Positions 1 through 9,473 of a stretch of DNA of 64,000 nucleotides are shown here, one piece after another. The notes below the pieces were generated by a model that worked only from the letters and a program-made list of their open reading frames with translations, was not told the DNA's origin and did not search any database. Each line of letters opens with the position of its first letter. Position 1 is the stretch's first letter. A program made the position numbers and the translations under genes. The stretch is from G965215225 sp965215225 (lineage in GTDB: Bacteria; Pseudomonadota; Gammaproteobacteria; CBDBNL01; JAAOII01), in the NCBI GenBank assembly GCA_965215225.1, contig OZ244039.1:2232001-2296000 (forward strand), given 5' to 3'.

Positions 1-1
1 C

Positions 2-157
2 ATTCTCACTAGCCTACTGGCATTGGTCTTCCTTATTTTTGCCACGCTTATGGGGTTTGGTGTGGCAAGAGGAGACCTAATCATTCCTCTTATCTACGCC
101 TTATTCTTTGGCTACTATAATCTACGCATCAATCAGTGGTGGCAGAAAAGAAGCTAG
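2..157 (+). CDS. C-terminal end of an integral membrane protein (partial)
   Basis: The open frame enters from the left edge and stops at 155-157. It gives about 51 residues with two hydrophobic stretches (around residues 3-20 and 28-38) and a short basic tail ending in QKRS. The start lies outside the window. It overlaps the GTG start of lutA by about 20 bases, so the two are probably cotranscribed. A lactate permease would fit next to lutABC, but nothing in this short piece proves it. Confidence 0.5.
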   Translation: MLTSLLALVFLIFATLMGFGVARGDLIIPLIYALFFGYYNLRINQWWQKRS

Positions 158-882
158 AGGTTGCTCTGTTTATCACTTGCATAGTAGAGCTATTGCGGCC
201 ATCAATCATCACTGCCAGCACCAAATTACTCGCTCAAGCTGGCTATAGGGTTGTGATCCCTCCTCGTCAAACCTGTTGTGGTCAGCCGGGCTATAATTCT
301 GGCAGTCAAGCAGCTGCTCGCTCAGTGGCAGCTGTCACCATTCGCCTGTTAGAGCCTTATGAACAGGTTGTCTTACCAAGCGGCTCCTGTGCTTCTATGA
401 TCATTAACCATTATCCTAAACTCTTTGGTGACCAAGAGATGAAAGAAAAAGCAGAAAGACTAGCAGCTAAGACCTATGAGCTCACTAGCTTTCTTGCTAA
501 GTCATCATCTCCAAAAACCAGCAAATCAGCAGCTGGCTCAATCGGTTATCATCATAGTTGCAGTTGTCTAAGAGAACTGGATATCAAGAATGAGCCCTTA
601 CAACTACTGCAGCATCATTGCAATATTAATGCCAAATCTTTAGGTGAGTCTTGCTGTGGTTTTGGCGGCACCTTCTGCGTTAAATATCCACATATCTCGG
701 CACGGATGGCAGACGATAAGCTTAATGAAGCATTGGACCTTGGCGTAGAAACTCTGACCTCAGCGGATATGGGTTGCTTGGTGCAGCTAGCCGGAAGAGC
801 AAAGAAGCACCGCTATTCTTTGTCCTTCTACCATATCAGTGAAATATTGAGCGGCCAATGGCATGAATCAAACTCTATATAG
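136..882 (+). CDS. lutA: LutA, L-lactate oxidation iron-sulfur subunit (YkgE-like)
   Basis: This is the cysteine-rich (CCG domain) subunit of the LutABC complex, which oxidises L-lactate to pyruvate in the cytoplasm. Two CCG-type motifs are visible: CCGQP at residues 47-51 and CCGFGG at 173-178. Each has upstream partner cysteines (C15; SGSC near 82-85; HHSCSC near 139-144), as expected for the two tandem CCG domains. The length of 248 aa is normal for the family. The start is a GTG at 136, or possibly the GTG at 139, overlapping the upstream membrane-protein gene. lutB follows after 34 bases, then lutC, which is the classical gene order. Confidence 0.9.
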   Translation: MVAEKKLEVALFITCIVELLRPSIITASTKLLAQAGYRVVIPPRQTCCGQPGYNSGSQAAARSVAAVTIRLLEPYEQVVLPSGSCASMIINHYPKLFGDQEMKEKAERLAAKTYELTSFLAKSSSPKTSKSAAGSIGYHHSCSCLRELDIKNEPLQLLQHHCNINAKSLGESCCGFGGTFCVKYPHISARMADDKLNEALDLGVETLTSADMGCLVQLAGRAKKHRYSLSFYHISEILSGQWHESNSI

Positions 883-916
883 AGCTATATAAGAGCTATA
901 TATAGGTAGCTTCCAT

Positions 917-2308
917 ATGCAAATAACCAGCGACAGATTTAATCAACTAAGCGCGGCTGCCCTAGAAAATGAGCAGCTGCGAACTGCTTTTGCCCGAGCC
1001 AGTAGCGGCTTCATTGACAAAAGAAGGGCTGCTATTGAAAAGATCGCCAACTTTGATGACATGCGGACAAGCGCTGCCGCTATCAAGGATCATACTCTTG
1101 CTCATCTAGGCTATTATTTAGAAGAGTTCAGCCATCAAGCAGAAAGTCAGGGCGCTCAGGTTCATTGGGCAAGAGATGGCGACGAGCTCAACAGCATAGT
1201 TGTGGAGCTAGCCAAACACCATGGGGTTAAACAAGTCAATAAGGGTAAGAGTATGGTAAGCGAAGAAACCCAACTAAACCAAGCCCTTAGCCAAGCCAAT
1301 ATAGAAGTTATCGAGACCGACCTGGGCGAATATATCCTTCAGTTAGCCGAAGAGCAACCTAGCCACATCATCGCTCCCGCTATTCACAAGACCCGTGAGG
1401 AAATTGCTAGATTGTTTCATCAACACCATGCTAAAGAGTATAAGCAAGAAGTGGCAGAACTAGTAGAAGAAGCGCGCCAGGTTCTACGAAAGAAATACCT
1501 CAGTGCCGATATGGGGATTACTGGCGCCAACTTTCTTATTGCCGAAAATGGAGCAATGATGCTGGTCACCAATGAAGGAAACGGTGATCTCTGTGCCTCA
1601 CTACCTCCTGTTCATCTGGTTGTAGTAGGAATAGAAAAGATTGTCCCTAAGATGAAAGACGCCTTCTTATTCCTAAGACTCCTAACCAACAGTGCTACTG
1701 GCCAAGCCATTACTTCCTATGTCACTCTTATCCAACGACCAGCAATGAAAGGGGATATTGATGGCCCAACTGAATTACACTATATCCTGTTAGACAATGG
1801 TCGTAGTAAGATTTACCAAAGCAAATATAGACCTATCCTTAGATGTATTCGCTGTGGAGCATGCCTCAATCACTGTCCGGTCTATAGTTCGGTAGGGGGA
1901 CATAGCTATGGCTCGGTATATCCTGGTCCCTTGGGTGCGGTGCTTACTCCGTTATTAGCAAATAAGGAGAAGGCTGCCGATCTGCCCAATGCCTCCAGCT
2001 TTTGTGGCCGCTGTGAGCAGGTATGCCCGGTAAAGATACCATTGGTAGAACTAATGCGTCAGTTGCGGAATGACCAATATGAACGGAGTTCTCATTGGCG
2101 TGATTGGGGGATGGCTATCTATATGAGGATTAGTCTTTCTCCCTTAGCCTATGGTATTTTTATCCGACTCTTGCGCATTGGGTTGCGCCTCACAAATCGC
2201 TTTTCCTTCGTTCTAGCCATTGCCAAGATTATTCCGCCATTAAGAGCTTGGGTCGAGTGGCGTCATCTGCCTGTGCCTAATGATTCCTACCAGTCCAGCG
2301 CCAAATGA
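917..2308 (+). CDS. lutB: LutB, L-lactate oxidation iron-sulfur protein (YkgF-like)
   Basis: This is the large ferredoxin-containing subunit of the LutABC lactate-oxidation complex. The first 300 residues are the LUD domain. It is followed by a 4Fe-4S motif with cysteines at 310, 313, 316 and 320, and a second set at 363, 366 and 370 (FCGRCEQVCPVKIP). The length of 463 aa matches the family. Its TGA overlaps the ATG of lutC (ATGA), which suggests translational coupling. Confidence 0.92.
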   Translation: MQITSDRFNQLSAAALENEQLRTAFARASSGFIDKRRAAIEKIANFDDMRTSAAAIKDHTLAHLGYYLEEFSHQAESQGAQVHWARDGDELNSIVVELAKHHGVKQVNKGKSMVSEETQLNQALSQANIEVIETDLGEYILQLAEEQPSHIIAPAIHKTREEIARLFHQHHAKEYKQEVAELVEEARQVLRKKYLSADMGITGANFLIAENGAMMLVTNEGNGDLCASLPPVHLVVVGIEKIVPKMKDAFLFLRLLTNSATGQAITSYVTLIQRPAMKGDIDGPTELHYILLDNGRSKIYQSKYRPILRCIRCGACLNHCPVYSSVGGHSYGSVYPGPLGAVLTPLLANKEKAADLPNASSFCGRCEQVCPVKIPLVELMRQLRNDQYERSSHWRDWGMAIYMRISLSPLAYGIFIRLLRIGLRLTNRFSFVLAIAKIIPPLRAWVEWRHLPVPNDSYQSSAK

Positions 2309-2937
2309 AAAGCCGTTCCCTTATATTAAAAGCCTTAAATAGCAGCTCCAAGCCCTCTAAGCCCTCTTCGCCCTCCACCTTGCCTAATCCAGTTCAGCCA
2401 GAATACCCCGAAGCGGATTTGATAAAGCGGTTCATTAAACGGGCAAAGGAGCAGTCGGCTCAGGTTCTTCAAGTAGTTCAAGCCGAGGATGCATTGCCTT
2501 TAATCAGATCCCAATGGCAGCAAATAGGCATTAATAAGAATGACAATGCTATCTATCTTAGTCCCCTATCCTCTCTTGCGAGGCTCCCTTGGGCACAAGT
2601 GGGTTTTAAGATCCATCACTATGACAAGCAGTCAGAGATGAAAACCAGCGCGAGTCTTGCGCTGGCTGCGGTTGCTGAAACTGGCTCTCTACTAATAGCT
2701 TCTTCTCAAGCGAATGCCAGAGGGATTAATTTTCTGATTGATAACCATATAGTCTTCATTTCAACCGCTCGCTTTTTCTTCTTGCTAGAAGACGCTTGGA
2801 GTGCCTTGCCGCCTCAATCAAGTTCAGCGGCAATTCACTTCATCACAGGTCCTTCACGCACTGCTGATATTGAACAGCAGCTCTTTCTTGGTGCCCAGGG
2901 ACCTAAAAGACTCTTGGTTGTTATTTATGAAACCTGA
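2305..2937 (+). CDS. lutC: LutC, LUD-domain subunit of L-lactate oxidation (YkgG-like)
   Basis: This is the third subunit of the LutABC complex, a single LUD domain of 210 aa. A Ser/Pro-rich stretch (residues about 11-32) precedes the domain. The conserved AVAETGSLLIASSQANARGINFL region (given in shorter form: AETGSLLI, residues about 125-132) and a C-terminal HFITGPSRTADIE motif are clear. It is translationally coupled to lutB by a four-base overlap. The stop codon at 2935-2937 overlaps the first bases of the IS30-like terminus, so an insertion may have shaved or replaced the native C-terminal end. Confidence 0.9.
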   Translation: MKSRSLILKALNSSSKPSKPSSPSTLPNPVQPEYPEADLIKRFIKRAKEQSAQVLQVVQAEDALPLIRSQWQQIGINKNDNAIYLSPLSSLARLPWAQVGFKIHHYDKQSEMKTSASLALAAVAETGSLLIASSQANARGINFLIDNHIVFISTARFFFLLEDAWSALPPQSSSAAIHFITGPSRTADIEQQLFLGAQGPKRLLVVIYET

Positions 2938-3290
2938 ATTCGCACTATAAGTGCATCTAACCAACCGAGAGGTCTTAAAATGGGTCGAAATCATCATAAC
3001 CATCTTTCAAAGAGAGAAAGATATATGATAGAAGAGATGAGAAGAAATGAGAAGAGAAGGAAGGAGTATGTGCTTTTCACAGCTGGGAAAGAGGTATCAA
3101 TGAAAATGCCAATAAACTCATTCGCCAGTATCTACCGAAAGGAATGTCCTTGCGAAATCTAACCGAGCAAAGAATAAGAAAAATCACTGACCGATTGGAC
3201 CACCACCACGAAAGTGCCTCAGATACAAAACACCCGCTGAGCTGTTTCAACAACTCAGCGGGTTCAATTATAATCCTCTAAATGGGAATC
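2936..3290 (+). pseudogene. IS30-family transposase remnant with internal deletion
   Basis: A left-end-like sequence (GAATTCGCACTATAAGTGCA, 2936-2955) is followed by an ATG at 2980. This encodes an IS30-type N-terminus (HLSKRERYMIEEM, residues 7-19). After about 30 codons the frame jumps. Bases about 3090-3195 encode, in another frame, the typical IS30 C-terminus (ERGINENANKLIRQYLPKGM then SLRNLTEQRI). A third frame encodes PPRKCLRYKTPAELFQQL near 3203-3256. The central catalytic part (most of the DDE domain) is missing, so the element is dead. It contains a 9-bp inverted repeat (CCCGCTGAG/CTCAGCGGG, about 3233-3262) that could act as a weak terminator between lutC and the convergent lipoprotein gene. 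Confidence 0.8.
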
Positions 3291-3304
3291 CCCCTTTCAA
3301 TAGC

Positions 3305-6300
3305 CTAAAGTTGCAAATGGCAAGGGCGCAAATCATTTGGTGTGCTATCACGATCTCTGATTCCATCGGTATCCAAATGATGGTCATAGAGAAATAGCGC
3401 GGCCAACCTATGGGTGTTATCTGCTCTTTTTAACCCATCTCTAACCACTACAGCAATATAGCTGCCAAATCTGTCGGACCCGGTAAAGGTAAGAATTCCT
3501 TCCCTATCAGAAAAACCTCCAGTAACAACTTCTTCCCTTATATTCCCAGGTTCCCTTACATCCGAGCCATCAGCATGGCGCCTGATCTTAATCCTATCGC
3601 GATTGCATTGGGAATTACCCATATTAAAGTCTAATACCCTATCAACATCAAAGTCATTTGAGCCAAAAACATTAGAAGTGAGATCTAGCACAATCACATC
3701 TTGGCCACCACCAGTGATAATGATATCATTTCCTCTACCACCATTGATCTCATCATCACCATTTCCGACCCCCTGGGCTGCCTCTCCCCAGACACGAGGA
3801 TCATCTGCTTGACCATCAAAATTAATGTCCTCCAAAACAGCTTCCCAGAATTCCCTATCAATTTCGAATTCAACTGGAAGATTGCTGCCAGAATGCCCTC
3901 TGCCTGCGGCTGCCCAGGTGCTCTCATCAGAAGTTGCGATACCAGCCCCTCCATCTGCTCCTATCCCAGCGCCGCCACCACCAGAAGCATGACAATCGCT
4001 TACGCGGACGGATTCACCACCAAAAAAGCAATCCAACCTGTCATTATGATGGCTACTAATCCAAGAATCATAGATAGTGCCGCGGCCTCCTCTATAGCTT
4101 TCGTCTAATGGAGAAGACGCCCCAGCACGACCTATAAACCTGCACCTTGAATTTGGCTCTTCATTCCATTGTGAGCAAAAGTAAAAGCCTTGGATCGCTT
4201 GGCTATCTACTCCCCATACCAACTCATAATAGACATCGCCTCCATTGCCTGCGCCTAGACCTCCTTTACCGCCTTCGGACATAAACGTGCCTCCCTGGCC
4301 GGAACCATAAAAAGGTTGGCGAACATTGGCGCCACCACCGCCACCGCCGCCATAGCCTCCATCTCCACCATTGCAAGGCCCTCTATATCCGCAATGTCTA
4401 TTACCCATGTCCTGGCTGTCGCGTCCCTCAGACGGACCACCATCATAACCATCGCCAAACAGGATATCATCACCCTCATTTCCTTGAATGCTATCATCAC
4501 CAGCACCTGCTCTGCCACCTGGATTAGAAACCTGCTCATCTCTTGGTCTACTGGAACCAGGATAGGAAAATCGAGCGCCGGCACCACCACCAGAACCATC
4601 ACCAAATAGAATATCACTGCCTCTGGTTCCTTGGACATTATCATCACCACCACCACCATTACCACCTATGGCAGCTTCATCTAATCCACCTGCATCGCGT
4701 CCTAGCCGGCGAAAGGCACCAGCGCTACCACCGCCGGATTGATCGCCCAATATCAGCTTACTATCGCTAGAATCTGGTGCATAGTAGCTAGGCAATCTTT
4801 GTGTTTCGGTAAAAAGAGCCATCCTATCATCCACCGGATCACAAGCATCACCTGCACCATCGCCATCCCTATCTCGCCACTGTTCTCGATTAGTTGTATG
4901 TGGGCAATTGTCCTCAGCGTTTGGCACGGTATCCTCATCAAAATCCTTGTCGTTTAGCGGATCACATTCATCACCTATGCCATCATCATCCCTATCGGCT
5001 TGAGCTGGATTTACATCCATCGGACAGTTATCATCCTCATTACTAACCGAATCACCATCCACATCATAATTATTTACATCATCGCAAACATCTCCTATGC
5101 CATCGCGATCAGCATCTAATTGGGCTGGATTAACTATATAGGGACAGTTGTCTAGATAATTTTCTAAACCATCTCCATCCGAATCCCTATTGTCAGTCAT
5201 ATCGCAAGCATCCCCTATGCCATCATTGTCTAATGAATCTGTTTGATTTCGATTGTATACTAGAATACAATTATCAGCGTAATTGTCTATGCCATCGCTA
5301 TCAAAGTCGCGATTGTCTTCATCATCACAAGCATCCCCAAGCAATGGCAGATTGTCAAGTCCTTCTTCTCTTTCGTCTTCATTGCTTTGGGTTGGGTTAC
5401 TAATAGCTGGACAATTGTCGCGATAGTTCGGCACCTGATCCCCATCTGCATCTCTATCATCTTGATAATCACAGGCATCACCAAGAATGGGAAGATCCAT
5501 TCTCGTCTCCTCTACCTCAAAGTCTAGATTGGCTTGGTCTGGGTTTGCTATGGTCGGACAATTATCCTCATCCGTATTCACCCCATCCCTATCACCATCA
5601 TAGAAAACATAGCTGACCCCTCCATCATCAAAAGAAGCCTTATCTTCATCATTGGTGTTCGCAATAGTCGTCGCTAACTCTATATCTGTAAATGAGAGGT
5701 CATTCGGACGAAACTCTTTTACTCTTATAGTTAAGGAATCTATAGCTGAGACATCCTCTTCATTCTGGATAACTAGCTTCTGTTCTTCATAAATTCTGGT
5801 CTTTAGCCTATAAGAAGAAGCATAGTCATTGACGAAGAAGACTTGACTAATCGCTCTTGTGCTGTTGACGCTGAATTGAGATAGTAATATCCAATCGTCA
5901 TCACTATCCCTATATTCCGCCTCCAACTGATTAAGAGAGCTATTAAAGAAGAAGTTGGTAGTTGCATCGAGCACTAAGGAGGTCAAATAAACAAGCTCAT
6001 CAGGAGGAAACTCCACCTGAACAATAGTGCCGCTCTCATGAGAAGCGGTAGAAGCCCAAAAAACCCTATCAGGTCCCTGGCCGCAAGCAGCCGAATCTGC
6101 TTCACCAGTAGAGAGAACATATAGAATGCTTTCCCTCGCACACTTCTTATCAAACTCGCTATGAAAGTAGAAAAGAGGAATATCCGCTAAGGTAAAAGAA
6201 GATGGATCATATCTCATCTCCATATCATCCTCCTGTGGATAGCTAGCTGGCGAAACATCCACTATATCGGGAAAATCAAAATACTCTACTAGCTGTTGAT

Positions 6301-8248
6301 TGGTATCATCAAGTGTCACCCCCTCCAATTCCACCGTATAAAGGCCCGGCTCCAACACAACTGAAGGAGGGAAATGATACATATTCTGTGCCCCTGCTTC
6401 AAAGGAAACCGGTTGAGTTGCAGAGTCAGGCAATGAACTACCCCCTACAACCGCTTCATCCACCACATCACCATATTCATTCACTATGGTTATGACGAAG
6501 AAGTCATAGGTTCCCACATCATTGGTCCATTCAACGAAAAACAGTCCATTACGAATATTCACTTGAACACCTTGCCGCAAACTATCAAAGGTATATGATT
6601 CTGGCGTAAAATAGACTCTATCATTGCCATAGTGAAGAATCACCATAGCCTGATAATTCCGAGCTTCTAATTCCGTTAGTTGAGGAACAGAAACCTGCGC
6701 CCGTCGACCTGCTCTCCGATAAGATTCCAGTCCGAAAGCCGTGCCGTGACAATTTTGTCTCAATACTGCTTGGCAAACAAAAGGCACAGCCGCATTAGCC
6801 TGCACCCTTAGGTGCAAAGCGGCAGACCGACTATTCTCATTCAAAGCGCTAGTATCCACATCGAGTGGGAAAAACAACAGATCCGCACTCGTCAGCATTT
6901 CCGCTCTATAGGGGTTCTTCCAAGCCACATACACCGCCCCATCGTCTTGAGAAAACAGAACATAGCGATCACTTTGCTGTGGTGAAAAATCGCGACAACC
7001 ATCGCCATCTCTATCTGTTTGTGGATTACTTTCCCAATTCATCTCACTGGATGAGTCATCACATAGATCCACCGAATCGCCCACTCCATCATTATCATCG
7101 TCTCCATCCATAGAGTCTGCCATCTCATCCCCATCCATATTTTCACCTACTACCACTACACCGCTCCTATATTTGATAGTGGTTGAGTCAGAAACAAAAT
7201 CTATAGTATCCGTATTTGGATTCTGATCATAATAATCCCTCTGCGTGAATCCTTCCAGCAGCCTCACCGCCTTAACATCCACCGTAAAAACATAAGAGCT
7301 ATGGGAAGGAAGTCCGCGAATCGAATAACTGGCATTGAGTGAATTGTAGATAGACACCAGAAATGGATCATTGCTATCGTATCTAGGCAAAACAATGCTA
7401 TCTCCTAGTGCCGATAGCTTACTATAGTCAAAATAAGGATCTTCAACTTCCTCACTATCCAAAATACCGTCATTATCATCATCGAGATCCACCGAATCGG
7501 CTAAGGGATCGCCATCATAATTAGGCCCTACAATTACCATTCTTGTTCCCACTAGCTCTTCAGTCCCATCTGTGTAAATACGGCTAACACTTATCTCATA
7601 GTTAACACCATTCTCAAGCCTTTCATCCAAACTGCCGTTGTAAAGGAAATAAGTATAGGAATTAGATTTTCTGTCTATCCTATCATCGGTGGCATTCACC
7701 AACAGATTATGCCTGGCTTCACCTACTCTCCTATGCCCTATCCTAAATTCATCAGTGACAGCATCATTCGTTGTGGCCCACCTTATTAATACGGCGCGAT
7801 CTTCAGGAACAAAGCTGAGAGGCAAACCGAAATCTGGATCACATACATCTCCAATACCATCTCCATCAACATCGGTATTGTTCTCACTATTGACACTCGG
7901 ACATAGGTCGTCTTCATAGCTGATACTGTCTCCATCAAGATAGAAAACTCGGTTGGTTGAATTGTCATTGGTAGGCACTGCCTCCCAGCCTATGGTAATT
8001 TCATAGACTGTCCGATTGCTCTCAAAGTCCTCGAGAGGATAGCTCCAAGATACCGTTGCTCCATCAGTATCTGGAATGACAGCAAGAGGTAATGCTATAT
8101 TTATACTTCTAGCACCTGAACCTCCACCTGAACCTCCCCCTACACAAGCAAATAGAGACAAGATTAGCAAAGAGATAAGCCCCCTGCTAATAAAGCTATA
8201 AAATGACAAGTTACTTCCCCTCTTTAAGGCTGATTTGATATACCCCAT
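3305..8248 (-). CDS. Giant lipoprotein with thrombospondin type 3 and RTX-like calcium-binding repeats
   Basis: This 1,647-aa protein is probably on the cell surface. Its signal peptide carries a lipobox (LSLFAC, Cys about residue 36) followed by a Gly/Ser linker. Residues about 50-850 hold beta-sandwich/fibronectin-like stretches with scattered DxDxDG calcium motifs. Residues about 900-1150 form a dense thrombospondin type 3 array (repeats of the form DxDGDGxxNxxDNCP). Residues about 1170-1430 are extremely Gly-rich. Near 1490-1540 a hemolysin-type calcium-binding nonapeptide motif appears (GGRGNDII), followed by a serralysin-like C-terminal beta-roll (VLDLTS, DRVLDFN). The role is unknown; adhesion or surface calcium-dependent structure is an inference. 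It is convergent with lutABC and divergent from purM. Confidence 0.85.
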   Translation of the reverse strand: MGYIKSALKRGSNLSFYSFISRGLISLLILSLFACVGGGSGGGSGARSINIALPLAVIPDTDGATVSWSYPLEDFESNRTVYEITIGWEAVPTNDNSTNRVFYLDGDSISYEDDLCPSVNSENNTDVDGDGIGDVCDPDFGLPLSFVPEDRAVLIRWATTNDAVTDEFRIGHRRVGEARHNLLVNATDDRIDRKSNSYTYFLYNGSLDERLENGVNYEISVSRIYTDGTEELVGTRMVIVGPNYDGDPLADSVDLDDDNDGILDSEEVEDPYFDYSKLSALGDSIVLPRYDSNDPFLVSIYNSLNASYSIRGLPSHSSYVFTVDVKAVRLLEGFTQRDYYDQNPNTDTIDFVSDSTTIKYRSGVVVVGENMDGDEMADSMDGDDDNDGVGDSVDLCDDSSSEMNWESNPQTDRDGDGCRDFSPQQSDRYVLFSQDDGAVYVAWKNPYRAEMLTSADLLFFPLDVDTSALNENSRSAALHLRVQANAAVPFVCQAVLRQNCHGTAFGLESYRRAGRRAQVSVPQLTELEARNYQAMVILHYGNDRVYFTPESYTFDSLRQGVQVNIRNGLFFVEWTNDVGTYDFFVITIVNEYGDVVDEAVVGGSSLPDSATQPVSFEAGAQNMYHFPPSVVLEPGLYTVELEGVTLDDTNQQLVEYFDFPDIVDVSPASYPQEDDMEMRYDPSSFTLADIPLFYFHSEFDKKCARESILYVLSTGEADSAACGQGPDRVFWASTASHESGTIVQVEFPPDELVYLTSLVLDATTNFFFNSSLNQLEAEYRDSDDDWILLSQFSVNSTRAISQVFFVNDYASSYRLKTRIYEEQKLVIQNEEDVSAIDSLTIRVKEFRPNDLSFTDIELATTIANTNDEDKASFDDGGVSYVFYDGDRDGVNTDEDNCPTIANPDQANLDFEVEETRMDLPILGDACDYQDDRDADGDQVPNYRDNCPAISNPTQSNEDEREEGLDNLPLLGDACDDEDNRDFDSDGIDNYADNCILVYNRNQTDSLDNDGIGDACDMTDNRDSDGDGLENYLDNCPYIVNPAQLDADRDGIGDVCDDVNNYDVDGDSVSNEDDNCPMDVNPAQADRDDDGIGDECDPLNDKDFDEDTVPNAEDNCPHTTNREQWRDRDGDGAGDACDPVDDRMALFTETQRLPSYYAPDSSDSKLILGDQSGGGSAGAFRRLGRDAGGLDEAAIGGNGGGGDDNVQGTRGSDILFGDGSGGGAGARFSYPGSSRPRDEQVSNPGGRAGAGDDSIQGNEGDDILFGDGYDGGPSEGRDSQDMGNRHCGYRGPCNGGDGGYGGGGGGGANVRQPFYGSGQGGTFMSEGGKGGLGAGNGGDVYYELVWGVDSQAIQGFYFCSQWNEEPNSRCRFIGRAGASSPLDESYRGGRGTIYDSWISSHHNDRLDCFFGGESVRVSDCHASGGGGAGIGADGGAGIATSDESTWAAAGRGHSGSNLPVEFEIDREFWEAVLEDINFDGQADDPRVWGEAAQGVGNGDDEINGGRGNDIIITGGGQDVIVLDLTSNVFGSNDFDVDRVLDFNMGNSQCNRDRIKIRRHADGSDVREPGNIREEVVTGGFSDREGILTFTGSDRFGSYIAVVVRDGLKRADNTHRLAALFLYDHHLDTDGIRDRDSTPNDLRPCHLQL

Positions 8249-8401
8249 TTTTGATCCCTCAAATAATAATTAAATAAAAAGTTTATCTTTCACTAGATTA
8301 AAGATACTAGCTAAAAAAACAAGACCTTTTTTCTCTTCTTTTTACCTTTTCTGTTTTTTAAGGCATAATTAACTACCGCCTTTTGTCAATAGAATACTCT
8401 T

Positions 8402-9463
8402 ATGAAACGAACTGACTCCAACAAGACGAGCCTGTCTCCTATCTACTATAAAGACGCTGAGGTAGATAAAGAAAAAGCACAGGCTCTAGTAGCTAGAATC
8501 AATAGGCTCACCGGCCACCAGAGTCCCGCCTTGTTAAATCGGATAGGAGGGTTTGCTTCCCTTTATGAGCTTCCCACCTCTTATAAAAATCCTGTGCTGG
8601 TCACCGCGACCGACGGAGTGGGAACAAAAATAGAATTAGCTATTAAACACAACAGAGATAGAATATTGGGCATAGACCTGGTCGCCATGTGTGTCAATGA
8701 CCTCCTCTGCTATGGTGCTTCCCCTCTCGTCTTCCTTGACTACTATGCCAGCGGCAAGCTTCAATTAGAAAAATTAGAACAGATCCTAAGCGGCATCATA
8801 GAAGGCTGTGAGGCAGCTGGCTGTCTATTAGCGGGAGGCGAGACTGCCGAGATGCCCGGTTTTTATCCAAACCATAGTTATGACCTGGCAGGCTTTGTGG
8901 CAGGTCTAGTAGAAAAAAATGCCATCATCTATCCTTGCGCGCAAACTAGTAGTCAGCTAATTGGTCTGGCTTCTTCGGGAATCCATGCTAATGGTTTCTC
9001 ACTGATAAGGCGGCTGCTAAAAGAGAAGCGCCTAAGCCCCGACCAGCCTTGTGAGGATATGAGTCTCATTGATGCCCTACTACAGCCTACCAAGATCTAT
9101 GCGGCCGCCATCAAGCGACTCCAAAGCCATCAGATCCCGCTTCAAGGAATCGCCCAGATCACTGGCGGCGGCATCACGGAGAATCTGCCCCGTGCCCTAC
9201 CGCCAAATGCAGTTGCCTATGTAAAGCTAGGTAAGCTCCCTCCCCTATTTAGTCTGATACAACAAGCAGCTGCCGTCCCAGCTGAAGAAATCTATAGCAC
9301 ATTTAATTGTGGCATAGGAATGATCCTCATAGTGCCACCTGAATCCGCCGACCGAGTGTTAGGTCTACTGAAAGAAGACAACGCTCGTATCCTAGGAGAG
9401 GTTAAGGTAGAAAACACCAATAGTTCCCAACAGCTTGAAACAGCAAGAGTCCTCTATAAATGA
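8402..9463 (+). CDS. purM: PurM, phosphoribosylformylglycinamidine cyclo-ligase (AIR synthase)
   Basis: It catalyses ATP-dependent ring closure of FGAM to AIR, step five of de novo purine synthesis, in the cytoplasm. Diagnostic motifs are TDGVGTKIELA (residues about 68-78), the GGETAEMPGFY loop (about 143-153) and a C-terminal NCGIGM. The length of 353 aa is normal. The ATG at 8402 is preceded by about 150 bases of T-rich spacer separating it from the divergent lipoprotein gene. purN follows after 10 bases, so the two form an operon. Confidence 0.96.
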   Translation: MKRTDSNKTSLSPIYYKDAEVDKEKAQALVARINRLTGHQSPALLNRIGGFASLYELPTSYKNPVLVTATDGVGTKIELAIKHNRDRILGIDLVAMCVNDLLCYGASPLVFLDYYASGKLQLEKLEQILSGIIEGCEAAGCLLAGGETAEMPGFYPNHSYDLAGFVAGLVEKNAIIYPCAQTSSQLIGLASSGIHANGFSLIRRLLKEKRLSPDQPCEDMSLIDALLQPTKIYAAAIKRLQSHQIPLQGIAQITGGGITENLPRALPPNAVAYVKLGKLPPLFSLIQQAAAVPAEEIYSTFNCGIGMILIVPPESADRVLGLLKEDNARILGEVKVENTNSSQQLETARVLYK

Positions 9464-9473
9464 ACAGCCCTAA

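Noticed and set aside
3603..4770. Several 60-140 codon frames opposite the giant lipoprotein
   Set aside because: They are shadow frames created by the Asp/Gly-rich repeat codons; none has a ribosome-binding site or recognisable domain.
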